Shown here: one piece after another, positions 20,417-29,412 of the stretch | Layout of the letters: each line of letters starts with the position of its first letter | Position numbering within the stretch: the first letter of the stretch is position 1 | Origin: Spisula solida | Taxonomy: Eukaryota; Mollusca; Bivalvia; Venerida; Mactridae | NCBI GenBank assembly: GCA_947247005.1 | Contig: OX365955.1 | Coordinates: 20,503,322-20,567,321, forward strand | Reading direction: 5' to 3' | DNA length: 64,000 nt | Notes under the pieces: model-generated | What the model was told of the DNA's origin: nothing | The model's input: only the letters and a program-made list of their open reading frames with translations | Database searches by the model: none | Made by a program: the position numbers and the translations under genes

Positions 20417-23400
20417 CTGAAATAACAAAAAAAAATAACAATCTGATAGAAAACATAATATATATTACTTAATTAATAATCAAAGAATATACCATTATTT
20501 GATAAGTGTATTCATCACACACTTGTGCATTTTTCTAATGTGCATATATTTTCATAATGCATATATTTTTGTAATGCACAGTATACATTAAATATGCAAA
20601 TGACGTTCCTTTTATTACGATGATGTCACAGACGTTAATACATAGAGCTGTGTATAGGGGAAGTCACGTTTAAATGTCTGAACGATTTTCTTTGTCTTAT
20701 TTTTGTCAGGTTTGTGATTAATAGTCTAAGAATATTAAATTTGTGTTAATTTATCATAATTGAATTTATGAAACTCCTTGAATGAAATGAAATATGAAAC
20801 TAGCCAAGGATCGTTTCATATCATTTTCTTGAACTAGTTCCATACACTCATTCAATATCCTCTAATATATCATTTCAATGGTCAGTATCAAAGTCCACCC
20901 TGAAGAATGTGATCAGAGTACAAAATTTACTGGGTGGTTACTTTAGTCAATTTCTAAATCTATTTGATGGCAGTTGACTAAACTGACGTATACCAGTATT
21001 TGTAAACATCACAGTATCCAGGGCAGACGATATACAATATAGCTTGTAAGTATCAGTTTCAATTTTTGTGGTGTAAACAACAGGGCATCCTGAAACAGGT
21101 CATTAGACAGAGTGATTCAGATACTGTAAAATCACATATTTTCGTGGGTAATAAATTTTGTGGTTTTTTTTGGATAAAAATGCATTTTTGTGGGGTCATA
21201 ATTTTGTGGATTACAGAACATGAAAGGGTTAACCCATGTCTGATTTTGAGAGGACGATTAATCGTGGGTACTACATTTCATGGTCGAGTTCAACAAAGAA
21301 ATCGACGAAAATTCAACTTCCTCGAAAAATTATGATTTTACAGTAAGAAATTTGAGGAACCCTGAAGTATGCACACTCATACATGATGAGCTGTTTACCA
21401 AACAGAGAAAACAGTAAGAATACTCATCATACTGATATCAACTGTCAGAAATGTTTATATTGCATTCGTACGAACTGTCAGAGATACAACACATCTAGGA
21501 CAGCAGATAAAATGCTTTGTTCAAACAATTTTTAATGCTAGATATCTCAGAATCTAGACAATTCAAAGTTACTACATACATGGTATATAGAGTTTGGTAT
21601 ATTACCTTTGAGAACTTTTTGTGTTGGCTTCTATGATTATCGTTAATGTCTGGTGAATGTACACAGTGAAAGTTGACTACATTGTGTATCTTCTCTAACT
21701 TTGTATCATCTATAGAATTCAAATCTGAAGTTGGGAAAAATCAAATATTCATTAAAGACTGCAAGTGCTAGGACATAAAACTGATTAAGGAAACCTGTGC
21801 CTGAGTGCACACAAATTTTCTAACAACAGAAGACCATTATATAATAGGATAGCGCTACATAGCGCTTTCCACGAGAGATAATCCATGCCTTCTACATTTG
21901 AATGAATTAATGGAAGGTTACTGAATAAAGACGCTGATGCAACGGACCCCAGGAGCGAGAATGGCAACCCAGACTAAACTCAATACTTCACGGTGAAACA
22001 AAATATCCACATAAGTAAAGTTCACTGTAGAAAAACTGCCCTATCAAGTAATTATAATCATTACTCAGTTACCTCCCATGCTCTGAACTATTTACATGGA
22101 TCAATCTCCTAAATGGTTCTGGAAATTTGATTTCTGCAAATCCATAGATTCTAAAGATGCTTGTCCCTGTGACAGTCAAACACAACGTTAGCTAAGTTTG
22201 TAACCTCTTCTCAATACAGTACAATGCGGTTCAGTCTAAATTATGTGTTCTTCTGACACATGCTAACACGAAACATAAATTACCTATCACAAATTCTGAG
22301 GGACGTTTATCAAATGATGCTGTAGGGTTGATGATTTTTATGATATCCATTTGCTCTCGTAAACCTAGCTCCCGACTTATCGTCAACGACAACTCGTCCA
22401 CCATTTTGGCTTTTTCTGACTTTGACATATGGCTCCTACAACAATAAACAAGAATTCTTGGTCAACCAAGCTTAGCTCAGTATAGTATATATAGAGGATC
22501 TTACATGAGTGTCTTTCTATATTGAATTTATTAAACGAGTTGGATAAAATGATAAAATGCGAGGCTCTGCCGAGCATTTTATCACTTTTATTCAGCGAGT
22601 TTAATAAATTTAATATGGAATGACATGAATGTAAGATTCTTTTTATCACATAAACTAAATACACAGTAAAAGTTTGTCAAGAATGCACACACTTCCCCTT
22701 TAGCAAATAAACTCCATAGGAGTAAAGCGGTTCATTGAAAGAGCTAAGAAAATAGTGCAACAATGTATACTCTAATATGTTAATTTTTCTGCCTTTGAAA
22801 AAAATATTTTTAGGGTATCTAAAATCCTGCAGATGTAAAACTACGCTTAACAAAGTAAATAATTAAATCTAGGACCGCAGCAACACAACGTATTCTGTTC
22901 TGTTCCGTTCCGGGTTTTAGTAACAACCAAGGACAGGGGAAGTAACTAGGTTTTCCGCGTGAATTTATTCGCGATTCGTCTGAATATAGCCGAAAATAAC
23001 TGATTGTACACGATGCAAGTACTTGGTAAGCAAGAAAAATCGTCTTTACTACTCAAAATTAACGGATTTATACAATGAAATCAACATCCGATGCTGTGTT
23101 TGTGTAGATGCCAGATATTTGGTATGTACATTTCGTCCCGATCTTATTCGTACCCACGTTTAACGGACCTACCGTCATGTTTACTTACAGTCATATCTCT
23201 TAAGTTCTTGTACAGCTGTTATTGTGTGATTATGACATGCCATAGAGTGCTCATAATCGGATATAGAATTTATTCTATTCTAAAAATGTATTCTTTTACT
23301 TTTTTGACAACGTGTATGAATACATAAATAAAGTGACTCGCCCTTGTACATACCTCATTTGCATGTTTATTACACGTGTGTATTATGACTTTTATGTAAT

Positions 23401-26034
23401 GGGTTTATTAAACTCCCAGAGCCTATTTTATGTGATAAATATATAGTATCTAAGTAATTAAAGTTCATCATTATCTTTGTCGGCAACCGTCAGATTTTAC
23501 ACAGATGAACCAAGCAACAATAATATACACTTTCCAGTTTAAGCTATAACTTCATTTATTTTTGTTACCAGTAATTTGTAAGCAGACAATAACACAAACA
23601 ATTGGCTATATTCAGGGTTTTCATCATTAACCGATTGCCGATTGAAAACATCGTTCAAAGTTGTGTTTGGATCAGTTGATTTGTGAAAAGTAGAAAAAAA
23701 TTATTAACAATTGATATAGCAATCTGGTCTCAACCTATAAGTTCTTTTTCTGTCAATCTGCTATCAATAATAATAATGAAAACCCAGCATAATGATGTTT
23801 AATTCACATCCATTTTTTCAACTCATACAATGAGCTGTTTACCAAACAGAGAAAACAGTAAGAATACTCATCATACTGATATCAACTGTCAGTAATGTTT
23901 ATATTGCATTCGTACGAAACTGTCAGAGATACAACGCATCTAGGACAGCAGATAAAATGCTTCAACCATTACAGTATACAATGTATAGTAATGAGTATAG
24001 TTCGCCAACGATAAAAAACCTTGTTTACAAATATGAAATGACAATCAAATACATTTCCGACGTCAATTTCGTTCAATCTTGCGTATAATTACTTTAAATG
24101 CACCAATCTACACTGATAACTAACTAGCAGCAAGTGCAAGGTTGGTATTATCCATTTTTGTTTATATACAAGGCTAGAGCTATCTCCAGCGAGCTTATAA
24201 TACACAGTACTGCCAGTCATTCAACAAAATATTATGCAATTAAACTGCTAGTTGGAAAACTTGAAATAATCAGACATTGTTAGCTCAAACAAATATACTC
24301 AGCTACAATACCTTTGGAGATAGTCATAGGTACAAAATAATATCAGAGCCAGCCAAGCTAATGTCAATTAGAAAACCTGGTTTAAACACAACCTACCATT
24401 TTTTACATGGAGTTTTATTCCATGTACACGTTGAGCATTGTGATGAGGTCTGTCTGGAAGGTGATGAACACTGTCGAGAGGGTGACATGGACTGTCGGGC
24501 GGGTGATGAGGATTGTCGGTATGGTGATACGGACTGTCGGGTAGGACAGGTGAATGCATAGGAAGCTTCAGGTATAGTAGATACAGGTGAGGGAGTTGAG
24601 CTATCACTATCCACGGATGATACATCATTATATGCCAAGTTATCATTCAATACTGGAGCATCTGAAATATATACATTTTATGGAATGTCTTAATTTGATA
24701 GATTAAATTTGTTTCAGTATTAATCAGTCTTCAATAGATCATGGTATACATTCATGTACTAAAATAATTGGCTATCAGATTCAAAATTGGTATGCTACAT
24801 TTGTATGTCATGGTTTGATAAAAACACTAATCCTTTAGTCCCCACAGCATCCATCATGATTAGGTACAAGTATACTGCATCAGAGGTAGATAGTCACAGG
24901 TATCAACTATCTAGTTAGTTTTCAGCTTGTATATTGGATCACTAGTATGCTTTATCAGAGTATCTGCTTATAGATACAGAACAGGACTATATTTTGTATT
25001 TGATTGTGAAGATCCCAGTTCCTGTGAAGTTCCAATTTAACCAAGATAGAAAGTTAGAGCTTTATATAATTCATAAAAGTTCCATAGCTTTCACCAACCT
25101 ATTAAGTCATGAAGTTAACCAAAATAGAACGTTTGAGCTTTCAATAATTCATAAAAGTTCCATAGCTTTCACCAACCTATTAAGTCATGAAGTTAACCAA
25201 AATAGAACGTTTGAGCTTTCAATAATTCATAACAGTTCCATAGCTTTCACCAACATATTAAGTCATGAAGTTAACCAAAATAGAACGTTTGAGCTTTCAA
25301 TAATTCATAACAGTTCCATAGCTTTCACCAACCTATTAAGTCATGCAGATTGGTATCTAGCCCCTGAATACAAGAATTTGTTTCGATGTTAAACATAAAG
25401 CCTTCATCTTCACCATCCACATACAGGTCATCTACACTGCAATCTGAACTTGTAGTCATACATGAAGATCCTGACAAACTACCCAGATAGGCGTGATTAT
25501 CAACATCATATGTATACTGGTAGCTGAAGAAAAGAACAATTCCATGAATCTTATAGTCAAAGTCTTGAACCCAATCATTAACTAAATCTCAAATGTATGT
25601 AGAATGTCTCAATGAATAGCCTCTAGTCCAAAATATGGTATATTAATTAATTTTCAGCATGTCAAACTTCCTCTAGGTGAGAGTACAACTACAAGGGGAC
25701 ATGGCCATATTTTTCATCCAATATGGAGAAATAATTAATAAAAACATTCAGAGGTTCATTACAAATAAATGCAAATAATCAATTTGGCCTAACTAACATC
25801 AGTATACAATTGTTAAAAAACGTGTACCATTAATAATTATCCATTTCGTAATTATGTTAGAAGTTCAATTAATCTCAAGATAACGTCAGCTTGAACACGC
25901 CGCGGGTATTAATTTTGAGAAGTTAAAGAGGTATATACCTTCTGTATAAATTTTGTATGTCTTCATCATCATCACTATCACCAACAACCGGTAGTTTATA
26001 ATCACCAGTAATAAGTACTTCTGATGACCAGGGA
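20255..26034 (-). CDS. FAM199X: FAM199X homologue, six 3' exons (5' coding exon not found)
   Basis: Minus-strand exons in order: 26034-25939, 25523-25333, 24661-24397, 22435-22284, 21724-21606 and 20416-20255 (stop). All have GT-AG borders and every phase joins, giving 327 codons plus stop. Recognition rests on three blocks that match the vertebrate FAM199X family in order: WSHMSKSEKAKMVDELS leading into GLREQMDIIKIINPTASF; then SEFVIDLNSIDDTKLEKI across an exon join; then a basic KQRTQKEYRQKLKEKRSGLF stretch near the C-terminus followed by an acidic end. The middle is acidic and Ser-rich. The molecular function of FAM199X is not established; the basic C-terminal segment suggests a nuclear protein, which is inference. 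The first exon here enters in phase 2, so at least one upstream coding exon is missing; it may lie beyond the foldback element at 27-29.4 kb. Confidence 0.9.
21122..21345. mobile_element. MITE, TACTGTAAAATCA termini
   Basis: The left TACTGTAAAATCACATATTT and the right end (minus strand TACTGTAAAATCATAATTTT) form terminal inverted repeats 224 bp apart, with TTCGTGGG-like blocks inside. It lies in an intron of the FAM199X homologue. The TA at each end fits a Tc1/mariner-type duplication. Confidence 0.7.
21387..21521 (+). repeat. 135-bp direct duplication, copy 1
   Basis: TGAGCTGTTTACCAAACAGA through GACAGCAGATAAAATGCTT is found again at 23827-23961 with only a few differences. Both lie in introns of the FAM199X homologue. 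No terminal inverted repeats were seen. Confidence 0.85.
21606..21724 (-). CDS. FAM199X: FAM199X homologue exon e
   Basis: The acceptor is TCCCAACTTCAG and the donor CAAAG|GTAATA. It encodes DLNSIDDTKLEKIHNVVNFH and then a His/Asn/Ser-rich stretch to KKFSK. It corresponds to the ELNCLTDEKLKQVRNYI segment of the vertebrate protein. Ends in phase 0. Confidence 0.85.
22284..22435 (-). CDS. FAM199X: FAM199X homologue exon d (conserved core)
   Basis: The acceptor is TTATTGTTGTAG and the donor GTGATAG|GTAATT. It encodes the best-conserved stretch: SHMSKSEKAKMVDELS, then ELGLREQMDIIKIINP and RPSEFVI. This matches the vertebrate pattern WSxMT...YLS...GLREQLDIIKII. This exon carries the family assignment. 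Confidence 0.9.
22497..22640. mobile_element. Small foldback MITE with GC-rich hairpin tip
   Basis: The left arm GATCTTACATGAGTGTCTTT and the right arm (minus strand AATCTTACATTCATGTCATT) are inverted repeats that run through TTTATTAAACKMGYT to GATAAAATGC. The loop is GAGGCTCTGCC. It lies about 60 bp upstream (in gene sense) of the acceptor of FAM199X exon d. Confidence 0.7.
23827..23961 (+). repeat. 135-bp direct duplication, copy 2
   Basis: This is the second copy of the 21387-21521 segment, in the same orientation, 2.44 kb away. The copies differ at about four positions, including one extra A (GTACGAAACTGTC against GTACGAACTGTC). Confidence 0.85.
24397..24661 (-). CDS. FAM199X: FAM199X homologue exon c (RQ-S-SP repeat region)
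   Basis: The acceptor is ATATATTTCAG and the donor AAATG|GTAGGT. After a SSVDSDSSTPSPVSTIPE segment it encodes about six short repeats of the form RQSxSPxRQ (YRQSSSPARQSMSPSRQC), likely phosphorylatable and disordered, on 15-18 bp DNA repeats. The last codon is split to give the conserved W of the WSHM block. Confidence 0.82.
25026..25344. repeat. 78-bp tandem array spanning a FAM199X exon end
   Basis: Three close copies (25111-25188, 25189-25266, 25267-25344) plus a diverged first copy from about 25026. Each unit contains, on the minus strand, the last 12 nt of exon b and its donor (ATGACTTAATAG|GTTGGT). Candidate donor junctions follow 25333 (the real one), 25255 (exon-side base changed, GT kept), 25177 and 25099. 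The 132-residue plus-strand open frame here is the antisense of this array. Confidence 0.9.
25333..25523 (-). CDS. FAM199X: FAM199X homologue exon b (Ser/Asp-rich)
   Basis: The acceptor is TTCTTTTCTTCAG; the donor is TTAATAG|GTTGGT. It encodes an acidic low-complexity segment (SYQYTYDVDNHAYLGSLSGS, DDLYVDGEDEGFMFNIE). The last 12 nt of this exon and its donor are part of a 78-bp unit repeated in the following intron (25026-25344). Reading through the donor meets a stop two codons later. Confidence 0.8.
25939..26034 (-). CDS. FAM199X: FAM199X homologue exon a (acidic PWSSEVL segment)
   Basis: The acceptor reads ATTGCAATTTCAG and the donor AGAAG|GTATAT. It encodes PWSSEVLITGDYKLPVVGDS and then DDDEDIQNLY. 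The order W-S-x-E-x-x-I/L followed by LP and an acidic Ser run resembles the WSDSEFEWQLP region of vertebrate FAM199X. Phase 2 in, phase 2 out. Confidence 0.75.
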
Positions 26035-26113
26035 CTGAAATTGCAATAAATATATAATTTAACTTATTTTAAAATTATATCAAATAGTAAGGCTTAAAGT
26101 ATAAAACATACAT

Positions 26114-26487
26114 CAGGGATGTGGGAATTCCCAAATTTTTCACTTACCCATGGGCAAGTTGGACCGAAAAATCCACTTGCCCGAAAACTTATATCTACTT
26201 GCATAGGAAAACACAAAAAGCAACAAAATTTCAGTTTCATTCAATTATCAATTTAACATCACATGAACTTAAATAAATAAATAATAGAGTACTATTAAAT
26301 GTAGTTTAAAGTTTGTAAAGTAAATTATTTTTGGTCAGTAATTTAATCATTGTTAAGGTAAAATAAGGCACTTAATATTATTTTTCTTGTAATAATTTCG
26401 CACTTGCCCAAGGGCAAGCTGGATGGAAAAATCTACTTTCCCGCAGGCAAAAAAGCCAAAGACGGACATAGGAATTCTACACCCCTG
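26114..26487. mobile_element. hAT-like MITE with 5-bp target duplication
   Basis: The termini CAGGGATGTGGGAATTCC and (minus strand) CAGGGGTGTAGAATTCC are flanked by TACAT on both sides (26109-26113 and 26488-26492). An internal mirrored block is ACTTGCCCATGGGCAAGTTG facing ACTTGCCCAAGGGCAAGCTG. 374 bp, no ORF. CAGGG ends are typical of hAT elements; 5-bp duplications occur in some hAT subgroups. Confidence 0.7.
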
Positions 26488-26995
26488 TACATTTACATGT
26501 ATATAGTCACTAATGGCCATAACTCCAGCCAAAATATCTGATCTAAAATTCCTGACGATATGTGCGACTACATGCAGACTTGATACTAAGTGAAGTTTCA
26601 TTGAAATATGACCAATATAGTTGAGAACAAGCACCTTTTTTCGCTTGGACAGACAGTCGTGTGCAGCCATCCAGTTTTGTGGGAAGAGACAGAAGGTTAA
26701 TTTGTGTGATACAAGGAATACGGGGGTACTACCCTTGCTCTTTTTCGAATTAACACCTTGGTCCTTTAATTATATACAGTGGCATGTGTATAGCACCGAC
26801 ACATGTATCACAACCTCCGTGGTTCACAACCACTCAATCTCTTGTTAGGTAAATCTCACACGGAAAATTTAGTTAGCTAACCAGAAATGTCAGACCCAAG
26901 TGCTACAGTAGCCGAATTTGGAACCAGGGACATCTCAAATGGTAGTTGAGTGTGATATAGCGTTATACCAATTCTATCACCGTGCCACTGATTAC
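26488..26995. other. No feature seen
   Basis: Upstream flank or intron of the FAM199X homologue. The missing 5' coding exon could not be located here: no ATG-led minus-strand frame ends in a phase-2 donor with recognisable similarity. Confidence 0.4.
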
Positions 26996-27240
26996 AGGTA
27001 TTCGGCATGTTGGCTGGGACCCCCCCCCCCCCTAGTGACCCACTCTATGACCCATCCAGAGAGCTTAAACATGTGTAAAAATTGTTCAAACAACATACAA
27101 TAACATTTCACTAAGCATCTAAAAAACACCAGTTGGTGTTGTATAACATAAGAGAAAAGGTGAACAAGAATGGCACCCTCAGCCACCACTCAACTTCATA
27201 GAAACACTACAAACTTCTACAAATATAGGCCCAGCTTGAA

Positions 27241-27470
27241 AACTATAACTCTTAACGCGATAAATTGCTGTACAAAAACAAACACAAAATTGCCTATATT
27301 TTAGTTATGGATTAAAATCAAGGACCGTAACATATGCCTATGAAAGCATTCAAACATTTGGCACAACATATAAAGTTTGCATGCTCCTAAATATTCAGAA
27401 ACGATAAATATAGCGGATTTTGTGTTTGTTTTTGTATTGCAATTTATCGCTTTGAAGTTATACAAGCCAT
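27241..27470. mobile_element. MITE nested in left arm of the foldback
   Basis: This stretch is missing from the matching place in the right arm (near 29190). Its ends are inverted repeats: ACGCGATAAATTGCTGTAC and ACAAAAACAAACACAAAATT on the left face AAGCGATAAATTGCAATAC and the same A/C-rich run read inwards from the right. About 230 bp. Confidence 0.7.
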
Positions 27471-28001
27471 TTTCAAGCGGGAAGGATGCCTCTATACAAA
27501 TAAACACAAACAACTACCTGGCCTTCAACAATTCGTCGATCACAGAGTCCTAAACTCTCGACATACATGTTTTTAGGTTGGTCATCTTACATCTGATGTA
27601 AGGACGAAACTAAATTGCACGTATTATGCAAGTAGCAATAATAACTGAGACTTTGCATGCTGCTGAGTTTAAATATAACACTTACGATTGGTAACACTGA
27701 TGATTCGAGGTCCAATGAAGCTGTAAACACTAAATTTGTAAATCCAATTTTCGGTTCTAAACTGTAAACATTTGACAGTTTGATCGGTATCGCAAAGCGC
27801 TTGGTACATGTTTATACTGCGGTCAAACTATCATCAAATCTGCGGTCCAATTTTGACACCTATCGCGGCGGCCAACCCAGTTTTGGGCCGCAGATTCATT
27901 ATAATTGGACTGCAATATAAACATGTACAAAACGCTTTGCGATACAGATGAAATGTCAAATGTTTACAGTTTAGAACCGAAAATTGGATTTACAAATTTA
28001 G

Positions 28002-28913
28002 CAGGGATCGGCACAGAGGGCGATCTGGGCGAAGAACTCGCCTTAATTAGCCTCATGTCGCTTAATTAGCGCTTCAGGGCGAAATTCATGGCGCCTTGAA
28101 TTTTGAGAACGGCGACACACGATTTTTGGATTTCAGACAACATTTCATGGTCATGGATTGTAATGAACCAATATATTACCAATTGAAACTAACACCTTCT
28201 TAAGTGTCACTATGTTTATTGCTGACCACATGGGGTGTTAATCCTGTTAATTAATCAGTGTCCGATGTTATCAGTAGGCCTGTCATTCTATTTTCGTTTT
28301 GTTTACCGGTGGGTCGTATAATTAACACAGGCGTGAAAATCACTTGTAAACAGTACATGTAGAATCGGCGATTCTTCAAATGAGTAATTAAAATTACCAC
28401 TAAATTGCAATCGACTTTGATCAATTGTGGATCAATGTTAAAGATGCTTTTGATATAATTTGTTCAGTGTTACTATCGGCAATAACAGTAATTTACTGTA
28501 GAGAATAGTCAGAATACTCCCATGTGTATGATTAAACTTGTGTGTAGGGAAGGTGTGAAAACTAAAGTTGCTAATGACATCAGATTACCTTTACCAGTGT
28601 TCTTAGACCTGAACCATATTGAGTAATTTTCTTCAGTTTAAAAATGAGTATGTAGAGTATCATTTGTAGGACTAGATTCTTCCATAATGCATATCTTTTT
28701 AGTTTATTTACTTAAACAACATAACGTAAAAATTTAATTTAATTAAACTTTGTTATTAAACTAAATATAATACATTTAAACTAAATTGAGTTTATTTCAC
28801 GACCACCGCTAATAGATGTCTCCTCACTTCTCCCTGTATCTGAAAACTTCTCCCTATTTGCTCTGGAGGGAGAAGTCACTTCTCCCTAAAATTTGGATCT
28901 GTGCCGATCCCTG
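28002..28913. mobile_element. 912-bp transposon nested in right arm, 6-bp target duplication
   Basis: Perfect 15-bp termini CAGGGATCGGCACAG and their reverse complement at 28899-28913 are flanked by ATTTAG on both sides (27996-28001, 28914-28919). Removing it restores the sequence AATTTAGTGTTTACAGC seen in the left arm, which proves the insertion. The ends are rich in CTTCTCCCT / GGGAGAAG and GGCGA motifs. No ORF. hAT-like ends, with a non-standard 6-bp duplication. Confidence 0.85.
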
Positions 28914-29412
28914 ATTTAGTGTTTACAGCTTCATTTGACCTCGAATTATCAGTGTTACCAATCGTAAGTGTTATATTTAAACTCACCAGCATGCATAGTC
29001 TCAGTTATTATTGTTACCTGCGTAATACGTGCAATTTAGTTTCGTCCTTACATCAGATGTAAGATGACCAACCTAAAAACATGTATGTCGAGAGTTTAGG
29101 ACTCTGTGATCGACGAATTGTTGAAGGCCCGGTAGTTGTTTGTGTTTATTTATATAGAGGCATCCTTCCCGCTTGAAAATAGCTTGTAGTTGTCAAGCTG
29201 GGCCTATATTTGTAGAAGTTTGTAGTGTTTCTATGAAGTTGAGTGGTGGCTGAGGGTGCCATTCTTGTTCACCTAACACCAACTGGTGTTTTTTAGATGC
29301 TTAGTGAAATGTTATTGTATGTTGTTTGAACAATTTTTACACATGTTTAAGCTCTCTGGATGCATCGTAGAGGGGTCACTAGGGGGGGGGCCAGCCAACA
29401 TGCCGAATACCT

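Larger units (their letters stand above)
26996..29412. mobile_element. Large foldback element (2.4 kb) with two nested insertions
   Basis: The left terminus CAGGTATTCGGCATGTTGGC and the right terminus (its exact reverse complement) begin long inverted arms. Mirrored blocks include a poly-C/poly-G tract followed by CTAGTGACC; CATGTTTAAGCTCTCTGGAT; ACATCAGATGTAAGATGACC; AACACTGATRATTCGAGGTC; and TGTAAACATTTGACA. The centre is near 27860-27880. Without the two nested elements (27241-27470 in the left arm, 28002-28913 in the right) it would be about 1.3 kb with arms of roughly 630 bp. No transposase. It lies upstream of the FAM199X exons found. Confidence 0.85.

Noticed and set aside
24994..25392. 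132-residue plus-strand open frame made of four 26-residue repeats
   Set aside because: It is antisense to the 78-bp array (period divisible by three, so the frame stays open) and overlaps the well-supported FAM199X exon on the other strand.
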